Below, one piece after another: positions 13,613 through 22,328 of a stretch of 39,634 bases of DNA (positions are counted from its first letter, which is position 1; every line of letters begins with the position of its first letter). The notes below the pieces were generated by a model. That model was given only the letters and a program-made list of their open reading frames with translations. It did not search any database and had not been told where the DNA came from. Origin of the DNA: Moorena sp. SIO3I8 (GTDB lineage Bacteria > Cyanobacteriota > Cyanobacteriia > Cyanobacteriales > Coleofasciculaceae); NCBI RefSeq assembly GCF_010692325.1, contig NZ_JAAHHW010000015.1, positions 59,959 through 99,592 of the forward strand, in the 5' to 3' direction. A program made the translations under genes and the position numbers.

Positions 13613-16039
13613 TCAAACGGAACCACTGACATTGGTACCTCTAGAACGGATTTTCATCTCCATCATAGGTAAAATCTCCTTTTCTCTTATCCACCCTTCC
13701 TGTCCCTGTGACACCAAGGTAGCAGAGGGTTTAGTCTGCTTAGAGTTTAATGGTACTGAGGATGAGCCAACTTTGGGGGAGCTAGCCGTTTGATCCGATG
13801 GAATATCCGATGGAATATCAGTTTTGTTGGTTCCGGGTGAGCAAACTCTTAATTTAATCCACCAAGTCTCTTCCTGAGGATACCTTTTTCTGGCAATAAC
13901 CTGCAAAACGCTACCAGCAGGAACTCTGCCAAGGATTGATTGCTGTTCAGGATTAACCAAAAGTTGTACAGTTTGACCCACTGTTCTAATAATATCTTGG
14001 TTTTTAATTAAGGCAGCTGGCTTAGGAGGGGTCCCGGAGTCAGGGGTTTGTGGTGGGAGAGGTTTAGTTTCTGGACTCTGTGTAGGGGTTTTAGAACGGG
14101 TTATTTCTTGCTCCTTACCGAGACTCAAAACCCCACTCAGGAAGCGATTTATCTGTCCACTCGCCTTTGGACTCAACACTGGACTCAACAGATAAACGAC
14201 TACCCCCCCTAACACCAAAAGCACGAATATGCCCAACAACAGTCTCCCAGTCTTCTCAGGAGAGGTTGAAGCTGAATAAGTAGGATTTTGGTCACCAGAG
14301 GCATCCCCATCTTCCATGAGGTTAAGTGTGAGCAACGCTGTTTTTTGTTCATCAGTAGAAGCGGGTTGCTGATCACTCTTAACGAACATTACAGTATTGT
14401 TGGTCTCGAGAGTGGGAAGGGATTCTAGCTGTGGCGGTGATAGTTGGATTGGCAAGGAAGGCTGGCTTGGTGTGACTTGACAGTAAATCAACGCCACCGT
14501 AACATTGTCGTGTCCGTTTTTGGTATTAGCAAGCTCAATGATGCGTTCTGCTGCTTTCTTCAAATCAATTTGACCGTCGAGAATGGGCAGGATTTCTGTT
14601 TGCCAGTACTGCTCGACTCGGTCATTGTCACTAAGACCATCAGAACACAGCAGAAAAACACAATCTTCATCCAACACCAAGCGCTGTACAGTCGGGTGCA
14701 GTGTGGTTGATGAACCCATGCCTAAAGCCTGCACTAGGGCACCAGATGTTGGTTGTTGTAGAGCATGTCGGTAAAGGGTATATCCAAGCCGCACCTCTCG
14801 AGACGCTAAATCATCATCTAGAGTAACTTGGTGACAACCATGGCGACTCACCCAATAGATTCTGCTATCCCCGACATGGGTAATGTATATTTCATGGGCA
14901 TGGGTTCTAGCCATGACCAAGGTTGTTCCCATACGCTGCCGATCAAATCGGTTCTCATGATCATTGCGTTGGCTAATGGAGTCATTGGCAGCACAGACAG
15001 CTTTTTCCAATTCCAGGGTTAGAGTGGTTGGGTTCCACACCTTCAGTTTAGCTGGAAGTTGTTTGAGCTGTTGTCGGAGAGTGTCAATCGCCAGTTGGGA
15101 GGCAATTTCACCACCTGCTTGTCCACCAATGCCATCGCAAACCATTGCCAAAGCTTCCTTACCTCTTGAAGAGCTAATTAGCTTACCACTAGGAGGGTAG
15201 CAAGCGTCTTCATTGTGGCTACGACCCGGACCGGTATCGGTACGAGTGAGAGTCTTATAGGTTCTCGATTGCCATGACCGGCATTCAAACAACCCTTTCG
15301 CCAGTAATGCTAACAGCTGCTCTGATGTCTGTATCTGTCCTTTTGTAAGCTGGGAACAGAGTTGTTGGCAAAACTCACTAATAACAGGGGAAGCCCCCTC
15401 AAGCAGTTGTGACCACAGCTGACCCAGCTGTTTTAAGGTTGGTGCTGGCGTTTGATCAGGCTGCAATTCCAACAACCTTAGCAAGGCTCCTTCCACCCGC
15501 ACCAGGTTTGATTTCAGTAAGCTAGACGCTACCCCTTCTCGGCTCAAAGGTTGCCACAGTGAAGCCCATTGCTGCAGCCAGTTGAGTTGGCGTACTGGTG
15601 AGGCATCTTTCCAGACGCTAGTGAGTTCTGGTGACAGTTGTCCAAGAGTATTAATGTTCCCTGTTGCCTGAATTGGTACTCCTTCGAGTAACCAAATCTC
15701 TTTGTTATGCCTTGGCTGAGGTGTTAGCAGACCATACACTTGAGGCAGGTGTAATCCATAGGAAACCAGTCTCAAGTATGGGGTTATGGTTTGAGGAATC
15801 TCTAGTGGGGTCTCTGGCGGTACCGCTGGTTGAGTATCTAAAAGAACACGAGAATGAATCAGGAGGTAGCGCTTAGCAATAACTTCTCCCGGTTGAGCGG
15901 CTTTTATGCCTGACCCAATAGCCCACAAGTATCGTCTGAGCAGCGGCGTGCGACATTTTTGGCAGAACTTGTTGGTCTGGGGATTGGGAGCCTGACATTG
16001 ATGGTTTGGGCAGTGGAGCGTTGCCGCCGGATTGTCCAT
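13613..16039 (-). CDS. PP2C-type protein phosphatase with zinc ribbon and SH3-like tail
   Basis: Metal-dependent serine/threonine phosphatase of 808 residues. A zinc ribbon (C10, C15, C26, C29) opens the protein. A kinase-like or regulatory region follows to about 260. The PP2C domain spans about 265-525, with RSHNEDA, VCDGIGGQAGG, THVGDSRIYW, LCSDGLSDND and NGHDNVTVALI, all metal ligands present. A membrane helix (LLLGIFVLLVLGGVVVYLL) lies near 610-630. The C-terminus resembles an SH3-like domain (LLVNPEQQSILGRVPAGSVL ... GWIREKEIL). Phosphatase in the cytoplasm and SH3-like part outside is the likely topology. The last ~14 residues (after ILPMM) run up to the intron remnant, which starts 5 nt beyond the stop; they may be intron-derived. 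Confidence 0.92.
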   Translation of the reverse strand: MDNPAATLHCPNHQCQAPNPQTNKFCQKCRTPLLRRYLWAIGSGIKAAQPGEVIAKRYLLIHSRVLLDTQPAVPPETPLEIPQTITPYLRLVSYGLHLPQVYGLLTPQPRHNKEIWLLEGVPIQATGNINTLGQLSPELTSVWKDASPVRQLNWLQQWASLWQPLSREGVASSLLKSNLVRVEGALLRLLELQPDQTPAPTLKQLGQLWSQLLEGASPVISEFCQQLCSQLTKGQIQTSEQLLALLAKGLFECRSWQSRTYKTLTRTDTGPGRSHNEDACYPPSGKLISSSRGKEALAMVCDGIGGQAGGEIASQLAIDTLRQQLKQLPAKLKVWNPTTLTLELEKAVCAANDSISQRNDHENRFDRQRMGTTLVMARTHAHEIYITHVGDSRIYWVSRHGCHQVTLDDDLASREVRLGYTLYRHALQQPTSGALVQALGMGSSTTLHPTVQRLVLDEDCVFLLCSDGLSDNDRVEQYWQTEILPILDGQIDLKKAAERIIELANTKNGHDNVTVALIYCQVTPSQPSLPIQLSPPQLESLPTLETNNTVMFVKSDQQPASTDEQKTALLTLNLMEDGDASGDQNPTYSASTSPEKTGRLLLGIFVLLVLGGVVVYLLSPVLSPKASGQINRFLSGVLSLGKEQEITRSKTPTQSPETKPLPPQTPDSGTPPKPAALIKNQDIIRTVGQTVQLLVNPEQQSILGRVPAGSVLQVIARKRYPQEETWWIKLRVCSPGTNKTDIPSDIPSDQTASSPKVGSSSVPLNSKQTKPSATLVSQGQEGWIREKEILPMMEMKIRSRGTNVSGSV

Positions 16040-16295
16040 GAAACTCTTTGCTGCTAAAGATAGCCTGATGGAACCGGGTTAACATTAGCACAGCTTTCTT
16101 TGAAGGAATTATGTGCCCACAAAGGAAGTGCCAAAATCAGCCCATTGATTAAAGATTGTAGCGCTTGACTTACGGGCTGGTTAATGATTTACTTCTATCA
16201 TGAATGAGTTGCGCTGAAACATTCGTTCGCAGCAATGGTTACCCTAGGGTCTATGGGGAAGGTCAGGATTACGTTTTATGTATTAATTTTATGTA

Positions 16296-16541
16296 TTAAT
16301 CATTGCGCAATATTGATGCCGTCCCCTCACTCATCACACTACTCTTGATTAACTCAGGCCAGATCAGCAAAAAGTACGTCCACCAAAGCATAATTGGCAT
16401 AGCAGCGAGTAGCGTGATCCAGAGGGTTTTGAAAACTACCCAGATACTTAAGATGATGCCCCCTCCGGTCAATAGGATTGACCAGGGTTGGCACCACCAA
16501 GGCTTATAACTCCAAGGATTGAATTTTTTTTCTGTAGACAA
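16296..16541 (-). CDS. DUF6737-like small membrane protein
   Basis: 81 residues, opening with FNPWSYKPWWCQPWSILLTG, a strongly conserved cyanobacterial signature I associate with DUF6737, followed by two membrane helices (ILSIWVVFKTLWITLLAAM and MLWWTYFLLIW). Function unknown. The only start in the frame is a TTG at 16541, with an in-frame stop a few codons upstream. It is transcribed in the same direction as the PP2C gene 257 bp further on and ndhM behind it. Confidence 0.8.
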   Translation of the reverse strand: MSTEKKFNPWSYKPWWCQPWSILLTGGGIILSIWVVFKTLWITLLAAMPIMLWWTYFLLIWPELIKSSVMSEGTASILRND

Positions 16542-16723
16542 GATTAGTCTTTTAAGCTACCACGACTTACTTCTTTGCACTAAGCAAGGGATTGATTAAA
16601 AGCATGAGAACCTCAAGTAAACCAGCTACAGTGTGGCGGGGGATGAAGGCAGACAGGCGCTTGAGTTATTCGCTCCCGTCGTGACTTGGTTTGAAAGTAG
16701 CTTGTCAGCCCATCTCCTACTGC

Positions 16724-17062
16724 CTAATTCTCAGGTTCTACTTGGGGCAATCCCATACTGTAATTAATCACTCGGCTTTCCGTATTGTAGCTAATTTGTC
16801 CATTTTGCAAAAGCGATCGCACAAGGTGTTCTAGGTCAGAACCGATACGACGGAGGTTGTATTCGGTCAAATCAAATCCGCTGTAGGATTCAACCAACTC
16901 ATCGAACTTCCGGTAAACCTGCTGTAGAGCGTCTTCATTCCAATTGAATTCGTTATCGGGGTCAATGTCTAAGGTTAAGACATTATCGCTCCCGACTAGT
17001 TCGTTATTTTTTACCTCTGCTGTATAGATTCGGACGTGACGAGTGGTGGACTTTAACAGCAT
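16724..17062 (-). CDS. ndhM: NAD(P)H-quinone oxidoreductase subunit M
   Basis: NdhM is a peripheral subunit of the cyanobacterial NDH-1 complex, which drives respiration and cyclic electron flow around photosystem I. The full 112 residues match the family throughout: [55 protein letters not shown] and [17 protein letters not shown] lies 8 nt before the ATG. No other ndh genes are adjacent, which is normal for this scattered subunit. Confidence 0.97.
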   Translation of the reverse strand: MLLKSTTRHVRIYTAEVKNNELVGSDNVLTLDIDPDNEFNWNEDALQQVYRKFDELVESYSGFDLTEYNLRRIGSDLEHLVRSLLQNGQISYNTESRVINYSMGLPQVEPEN

Positions 17063-17191
17063 CTAGAAACCTCCTGCTCACAGCCTTTATTTTTTCATCT
17101 TTTCAGGCACTAGTCAATGCTGACCATTTGAATTACCCACAAACCAATCAAAGATTTGGGGTTGAGGGCTTCGAGTTTGAGCCGCTTTTGC

Positions 17192-17221
17192 CTCTAGTCC
17201 TGTACAAGTACAGAACTAGAG
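17192..17221. promoter_or_regulatory. 30-nt inverted repeat upstream of ndhM
   Basis: CTCTAGTCCTGTAC (17192-17205) and GTACAGAACTAGAG (17208-17221) pair over 14 positions with one mismatch around an AA loop, 130 bp upstream of ndhM. There is no U-run. It could be an operator or a structured leader. The rest of 17063-17509 shows nothing else. Confidence 0.5.
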
Positions 17222-17509
17222 CACATACCCCAGATATAGATTCGACGCATTCAAGGTATCGTAGGAGCAAACCAACTATTTAGCTAGTCAAATCCCAATT
17301 ACTGACCTCTTGACCTATACGCTATATGTAGTGTTTGTGATTTCGCCAGTAAGGAGATAATGGTCTGACAAGCACGTCCATGAGATTTGACAGACATTAC
17401 CAAAAAGTTACTTACTCTCATAGTAGGTTTCCCTACAACCTTAGACAGCAGTCCCCTTGACCTGTTCCCGCCGTGCGGGCCATTGGCGCTACTGGATGTG
17501 ATCGATATA

Positions 17510-17758
17510 TATCATTTATCAATTTGGTGAGGTACAAATTACTGGGGAGTCGGGAGCGGTGCGACCCGTGGCGAATTAAATTCGACGACTATAAGCGCAA
17601 GCCCTGGGAGTCGGGAGCGGTGCGACCCGTGGCGAATTAAATTCGACGACTGTAAGCGCAAGCCCTGGGAGTCGGTTTAATAATAGTTTATGGATTATGG
17701 TTTTCCGGGACTGGGGGAATAAAAAAAACTGTGTACCTCATGATTCTGATAATTAATA
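17510..17758. mobile_element. MITE-like element, family B, carrying a 61-nt tandem repeat
   Basis: The left terminus 17510-17536 and right terminus 17732-17758 are inverted repeats matching at 20 of 27 positions and ending internally in TGAGGTACA/TGTACCTCA. The right terminus shares 15 nt (GAATCATGAGGTACA on the minus strand) with the element at 10151. The interior is the tandem repeat at 17547-17675; there is no transposase. Confidence 0.6.
17547..17675. repeat. 61-nt tandem repeat, 2.1 copies, dispersed family
   Basis: GAGTCGGGAGCGGTGCGACC, then CGTGGCGAATTAAATTCGAC, then GACTATAAGCGCAAGCCCTG repeats with period 61 and one base change. A further copy of the central part lies at 19277-19323, and a diverged one at about 12806-12840. 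Confidence 0.9.
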
Positions 17759-17973
17759 GAGCAACCTGGGTTTTAGCGGCGGTCTCCACGGGGGAAGAAA
17801 AATGAACAATACATGCACTAGACATCTGCATAAAATCGGTTTTGACCCAGGCATTACAAGGGTTTGAGGTTAATTTTTGGAGATGTCTACTAATAGCAGA
17901 TCCTGATACTCTAAAGGGAAAAACTATATTAAGTAAAGTCAAACACACTAATCCAATGTCATAGCTTAAAAAA

Positions 17974-18897
17974 ATGTCTGGTACCATGGAAGATATTGCT
18001 AGACAAGCCCACCAGGGTAGCGTGGTGGCAATTATTCAAACACTCAATGAACGATTAGCCGATTTTGGGGTGAGAACTAGAGCCATTCTGGCTGATGGTG
18101 TATTGCAAGTTTTGTGTGAAGCAGCAAAACCAGAACAGCTGGAACAATCGATTCTAGTCAGTCAAATCCAGGAAATTCTGGAAGAAATTTCACCGCGTAA
18201 CATTCGTCGTGTCAGGATCAACAGCCGCATCGTGCGAGAGGAACAATTACTCTGGTTAGAAGAAATTAGCCGTGACCCAGACAATCAGCTGTTGTGGTAC
18301 GAAGACATAACCCTTACTAGGCCAAATTTCTTCAAGCAACTGGCTCAAACCCTCAACAATCGCCAAAACCTACCAAGCCAGCAACTGGCTCTAACACCAG
18401 GATTTTCCCGTCAAATCGGCCAAAAAAAACTACCGATTCAGCAACTGGTCTTACCGCCAGCTTCTTACGGTCAACTACGTAAAAAAGGTCGATTGCGGCA
18501 GGGTGTTGTGATTGGGTTAGGTTTGGGTTTACTCCTGATCCTAGTAGGTTGGTTACTGAATGATTGGTTTGGGAGGGAAATCAAATCCCATTACCCAACT
18601 CAAGCCGACCATTCGGCAACAGACCCAGCCAATTCTTATTCATCGGGATCTTCTAGTCAACCACCGGACCCCTTTACTGAAGCAATGCGCCTAGCTCAAG
18701 AAGCAGCCGCAGCAGGTCAAAGTGTCGAAACCTCAGCTCAATGGTTAGATGTGGCAGCTAAGTGGGAACGGGCATCAAATCTAATGGAGACGGTAAAACC
18801 TGATGACCAACGCTACCAAATAGCTCGTTATCGGGTTATACTTTATCGAAAAAACAGTGAGGAAGCTCAAAAACAAGCTAGAAAGAAGCGCTCCTAG
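17974..18897 (+). CDS. cyanobacterial membrane protein of unknown function
   Basis: 307 residues, family not recognised by name. The N-terminal ~100 residues form an alpha/beta region (VVAIIQTLNERLADFGVRTRA ... LEEISPRNIRRVRINSRIV) of the type found in many cyanobacterial proteins with DUF-like regulatory N-termini. A proline/glutamine-rich linker is followed by one membrane helix (GVVIGLGLGLLLILVGWLL, ~185-203), a Ser/Pro-rich spacer and a C-terminal alpha-helical part (EAMRLAQEAAAAGQ ... ERASNLMETV ... YRVILYRKNSEEA) resembling a single TPR-like hairpin. ATG 17974 is used; ATG 17986 is equally possible. No partner is evident. Confidence 0.75.
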   Translation: MSGTMEDIARQAHQGSVVAIIQTLNERLADFGVRTRAILADGVLQVLCEAAKPEQLEQSILVSQIQEILEEISPRNIRRVRINSRIVREEQLLWLEEISRDPDNQLLWYEDITLTRPNFFKQLAQTLNNRQNLPSQQLALTPGFSRQIGQKKLPIQQLVLPPASYGQLRKKGRLRQGVVIGLGLGLLLILVGWLLNDWFGREIKSHYPTQADHSATDPANSYSSGSSSQPPDPFTEAMRLAQEAAAAGQSVETSAQWLDVAAKWERASNLMETVKPDDQRYQIARYRVILYRKNSEEAQKQARKKRS

Positions 18898-18998
18898 TGG
18901 TGTTGAATCCAAGTTTTCAATCAGTTTTGTTAAAAAAACGCTATAAAAAGGTGCTCAAGGTGTTTAAGGTGTTCAAAGTTAATCGATTTCAATCCCAG

Positions 18999-19165
18999 AG
19001 GTGCGACCCAAGGCCGCGAGGGATTGCTCGCGGCCTTGGAAAGCGCACCTTGGAGAGATATCTGGAGTTTCTCAATTCTCTCCTGGGTTTCCAGGTACTA
19101 GTAGTTTACCCAACTCAGAGGCGCGACCCTAGGCCGGGGAACCCGGCCTAGGAGGCGCGCGCCTT
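18999..19165. repeat. two REP-like palindromes
   Basis: First: AGGTGCG/CGCACCT outer arms (18999-19005, 19044-19050) and a perfect 13-bp stem CCAAGGCCGCGAG/CTCGCGGCCTTGG (19008-19020, 19027-19039). Second: an 11-bp stem CCTAGGCCGGG/CCCGGCCTAGG (19128-19138, 19142-19152) inside GGCGCG/CGCGCC-type arms. Both are preceded by CAGAGG[T/C]GCGACCC. An 84-codon open frame across them is repeat-encoded. Confidence 0.85.
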
Positions 19166-19276
19166 TTGGGATTTTTACGCTCTGTGCCTTAGCTCGAAAC
19201 TCCAACAAGCCCTCACCCAGTCTACCGATCAGAATTAATTGGGTCAACGAATCTCGAGCAGTAACCATTTTGAGAT

Positions 19277-19323
19277 CGCGGTGCGACCCGTGGCGAATTT
19301 AATTCGACGACTATAAGCGCACC
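19277..19323. repeat. single copy of the GTGCGACCCGTGGCGAATT repeat
   Basis: This is the same unit as at 17547-17675 (GTGCGACCCGTGGCGAATTT, CGACGACTATAAGCGCA). No gene is seen in 19166-19575. Confidence 0.8.
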
Positions 19324-19501
19324 GGGAGCGAGTTTAACTCAACTGTGACGATTACATGATTTAGTTGTGCCACCGACCCACAGCTTCTCCTCTAACCAGA
19401 GTTCGGAATTGAACGGGTGTGTCGGTCGGTTGTCGTAAAAAACTCCAATCTCTTGATCAAAAGCACTCTGATGCCGGGAACACTAATCCTAGCGAGATTA
19501 C

Positions 19502-19537
19502 TGTTTTAACAGTTGTTCTTGTTTTAACAGTTGCTCT
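19502..19537. promoter_or_regulatory. paired 18-nt direct repeats upstream of histidine kinase
   Basis: TGTTTTAACAGTTGTTCT (19502-19519) and TGTTTTAACAGTTGCTCT (19520-19537) abut. Each carries a CTGTT-TT-AACAG-like dyad, although the second is preceded by T not C. The position 39-74 bp before the kinase frame suggests an operator. Confidence 0.5.
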
Positions 19538-19575
19538 AGTCAAGACCAGTATTCACAAGTTGTGCAACAAGCATA

Positions 19576-21639
19576 ATGGATGCAGAAAGCGCGATTTTTG
19601 CCCCAAGAGTAAATTCCATCAACTCCCGTCTCTCAGGTACATTTGAACCAACCTTTAGCCAGGAGCATCAAGGTTCACTCATGGCTTACCCGACAGAGTT
19701 AGCTCAGATCGGGCAACAAATTGCTAAGACGATACTAAATACCTCAGAAACGCAAACTCTGTTGGCGATGCTCGCCCAGGCTATAGGAGAGAGTTTTCAG
19801 GTGGATAGCTGTTTAATTGGGGCGCTGGCTAACCCTAGCACTACGCCCCAACTAGCCTGGTGGCGTGCTGATCAACACCTTGACCCAGAACACCGATACT
19901 ACAAAAATCCAGTGCAACTGCTGGAACTCTTAACCACAGAGGATGACTTAGGCAGTGACTCAGTACTGGCAATTTCAGATTGGCAAAAATCCGATGCTTG
20001 GTCTAACTTAGATTTGGGTGAAGAAGTGCTATCTGCCAGGGCAATACTGAAGACCTCCACAAAGTTTCAGTCTGTAGTCAACGGGGTAATTGTTTTAGGA
20101 AAAGCCCAGCCTTACCAATGGACAAAGACAGAGCAAGAACAGTTAATTTTTGTATCCCAATGGGTATCAGTAGCAATTTCTCAAGTTCAGCTAACCCACC
20201 AAGTGAAGGCGGCTACTCGAGACCAAACTCTGCTCAACCAATTGAGTCAAGTGATGCATAGCTCTCTCAATCTCCTGGAGATTTTCCAGATAGCTACCAC
20301 GGCTGTTGCTGAAGCACTTCAGGTGTCACGGGCATTACTGCTACTGTTAGATGAAACGAATCCTCTGTGTTGCAGTCTACCAGCAAAGCATTCACCAAAA
20401 CATGATCTGACAGTGGTTTGTGAATGGTTAAAGGAAACCTCTACTACTGATCTATTTTCAACAGGGGACGCACTGTTAAATAAATCCTTCCCAGTTTCTG
20501 AGTGTTCTTGGTACCAACAGGCTCTCAAGCAAGCCCCTGAACCGATAGTCATTACCGATAGACCAGATCACCCGATTGGTAAAGCTGAGCACCAGAGCAT
20601 CTCACTCCTAGATCAGAACCTAAAGCCAGGGTTACTAATCTGTCCTCTGGTTGGGGCAGATAATCATGGTTTGCTATCCGTTAAGGTTTTGGGGTTCTTG
20701 GTCTTGCAAAATACTCAACCTCGCCCTTGGCTAGAGAATGAAATTAACTTGGTCAAGTGGGTCAGTACACAAGTTAGTAGCACTATTATCCAAAATCAGA
20801 CTCTCCAGCAAGTACAATCCCTTGTTGAAGAACGCACGGCTCAGTTACAACATAGTCTGAAAGTTCAGGCAGAGTTATACGAAAGAACTCGCCAGCAAAT
20901 GGGTCAGCTAAAAGAATTAAATCGCCTCAAAGATGAATTTCTCAGTAGCATGAATCATGAGTTGCGGACACCTTTGACTGCAATGAGTCTAGCGATTCGG
21001 ATGTTGCGTCAACCCAAACTTGATCTTGAGCGTCGTGCCAAATATCTAGAAATCCTTGAGCAACAGTGTAATCAAGAAATTGAGCTAATTAACGACCTGT
21101 TGAGTCTACAGCAGCTGGAATCTGACCAGTCCCAACTGCACTTGCAAAGAATTGACCTGATGCCGATGATTAAGCACTTGGCTAAATCCTTTGAGTACAA
21201 ATGGGCGGAGAAAGGCTTAACCTTAACAATCAATAGTTCACTACCATCGCTGTTTATCAACACCGACGCTGAGAGCCTTAACCGTATCTTGCTGGAACTT
21301 TTAACCAATGCTGGCAAGTATTCTCACCCAAATACTACAGTGGTGATTGAGGTAACTGAGCAAATCCAGCAATCGGTGAAGCAAATTGTAATGAGTTTGA
21401 GCAATATTGGTCAGGGGATATCTCCAGAAGACCTCAGACATATTTTTGATAAATTCCATCGCGGTCAGGGGATGACCCAAAGGGCAGTTCAGGGTACTGG
21501 TTTGGGTCTAGCGCTAGTAAAATGCTTAGTGCAGCATCTCAATGGGACGGTAGATGTCTCCACTGGCCCGTCTGACACTCCTCGCACGTCCCGGGTATCT
21601 TTCACAATTACTCTGCCCCAGGTTCAATCTTTTATTTGA
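19576..21639 (+). CDS. GAF-domain sensor histidine kinase
   Basis: Two GAF-like sensor regions (about 50-195 and 215-420) precede a short coiled coil (VEERTAQLQHSL). The HisKA motif SSMNHELRTPLTAM follows with phospho-acceptor H461, then an HATPase domain (N-box LLELLTNAGKYSHP, G1 NIGQGISPEDL, F-box FDKFHRG, G2 GTGLGLALVKCL). It is an autophosphorylating two-component kinase with no membrane helix, so it is probably cytoplasmic. GAF domains may bind a small ligand; no bilin-type cysteine motif was recognised. No response regulator is adjacent. The longest frame starts at 19576; ATG 19681 (after an AAGG) gives 652 residues and fits the domain better. The stop codon overlaps the end of an IS605-type remnant. 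Confidence 0.92.
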   Translation: MDAESAIFAPRVNSINSRLSGTFEPTFSQEHQGSLMAYPTELAQIGQQIAKTILNTSETQTLLAMLAQAIGESFQVDSCLIGALANPSTTPQLAWWRADQHLDPEHRYYKNPVQLLELLTTEDDLGSDSVLAISDWQKSDAWSNLDLGEEVLSARAILKTSTKFQSVVNGVIVLGKAQPYQWTKTEQEQLIFVSQWVSVAISQVQLTHQVKAATRDQTLLNQLSQVMHSSLNLLEIFQIATTAVAEALQVSRALLLLLDETNPLCCSLPAKHSPKHDLTVVCEWLKETSTTDLFSTGDALLNKSFPVSECSWYQQALKQAPEPIVITDRPDHPIGKAEHQSISLLDQNLKPGLLICPLVGADNHGLLSVKVLGFLVLQNTQPRPWLENEINLVKWVSTQVSSTIIQNQTLQQVQSLVEERTAQLQHSLKVQAELYERTRQQMGQLKELNRLKDEFLSSMNHELRTPLTAMSLAIRMLRQPKLDLERRAKYLEILEQQCNQEIELINDLLSLQQLESDQSQLHLQRIDLMPMIKHLAKSFEYKWAEKGLTLTINSSLPSLFINTDAESLNRILLELLTNAGKYSHPNTTVVIEVTEQIQQSVKQIVMSLSNIGQGISPEDLRHIFDKFHRGQGMTQRAVQGTGLGLALVKCLVQHLNGTVDVSTGPSDTPRTSRVSFTITLPQVQSFI

Positions 21640-22160
21640 CACTCCCCGGCCTGTTCGCGTAGCGTCGGCTTTGCCGAAAGGCACGAGGATTCCTAGATCA
21701 ACGAGCCGCCGTAAACCGCCGAGTTCCAATCTTTGACGCCGCCAAAAACAGGACAATACTCAACCAAAAATCCGTGAAAACACCAAATTCCCAGTTAATT
21801 CACGACAGACCTAGAGGGCAGTTCTCCTTAGGCGTTCGAGTACTTGCTGGAAGTGCCTTAAAAGTCCGTTTGCCTTCCTTTTCCTCAGGTTCCGGTGTGC
21901 CCCACCGTACCTTGTTTAATCTCAAAAGTGATTCTTCTAGGTTCACACGCCAACGGTTAATTGACGGTTGGGTTTTTAAAGAGGACTTTCCCTACCCTCT
22001 AGGCATTACTTCTTTGTGGTCGTTCGCGTAGCGTGACCTACGGTCAATCAGTTACGGGTCTCTCTCCCGGCTGAGCCAACGGTTTTTCAGCCTGTACCTA
22101 TCTTAATTATACATCGGCTTTGACGATTATTCCAGAAAAGTCGTCCTAGAAGGACGAGGC
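21636..22160 (-). mobile_element. IS200/IS605-type remnant with decayed tnpB end
   Basis: The right-hand border begins TTGACACTCCCCGG, as at 13194-13206. Further in, TCGTTGATCTAGGAATCCTC on the minus strand aligns with the tnpB terminus at 13208 (SLNQESPRL, now SLI-stop-ESSCL). The left border carries a TCGTCC/GGACGA hairpin (22141-22157). The ~500 bp between holds no open tnpB, so it is a dead or non-autonomous copy. The terminal hairpin loop has itself received a GTTCGCGTAGCGT palindromic repeat (21653-21680), and a second such repeat lies at 22022-22048. Confidence 0.65.
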
Positions 22161-22328
22161 TTTAAACCCAAGATTTTTGGTAAAACTTAGTCATTAGTAA
22201 GTAAGAAGGCAAAACTAATGACTAATGACTAATAGCTTGGAAGACTAACTGGGAAGAATAGGTATTAAAGCGGATATGATCTGATTGATACTCCCGGATT
22301 GGATAGGAGTAACTATGAATAGCTGAGT

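Noticed and set aside
18897-19151. 84-codon + strand frame directly after the membrane protein gene
   Set aside because: It runs through the two REP-like palindromes, and its composition follows the repeats.
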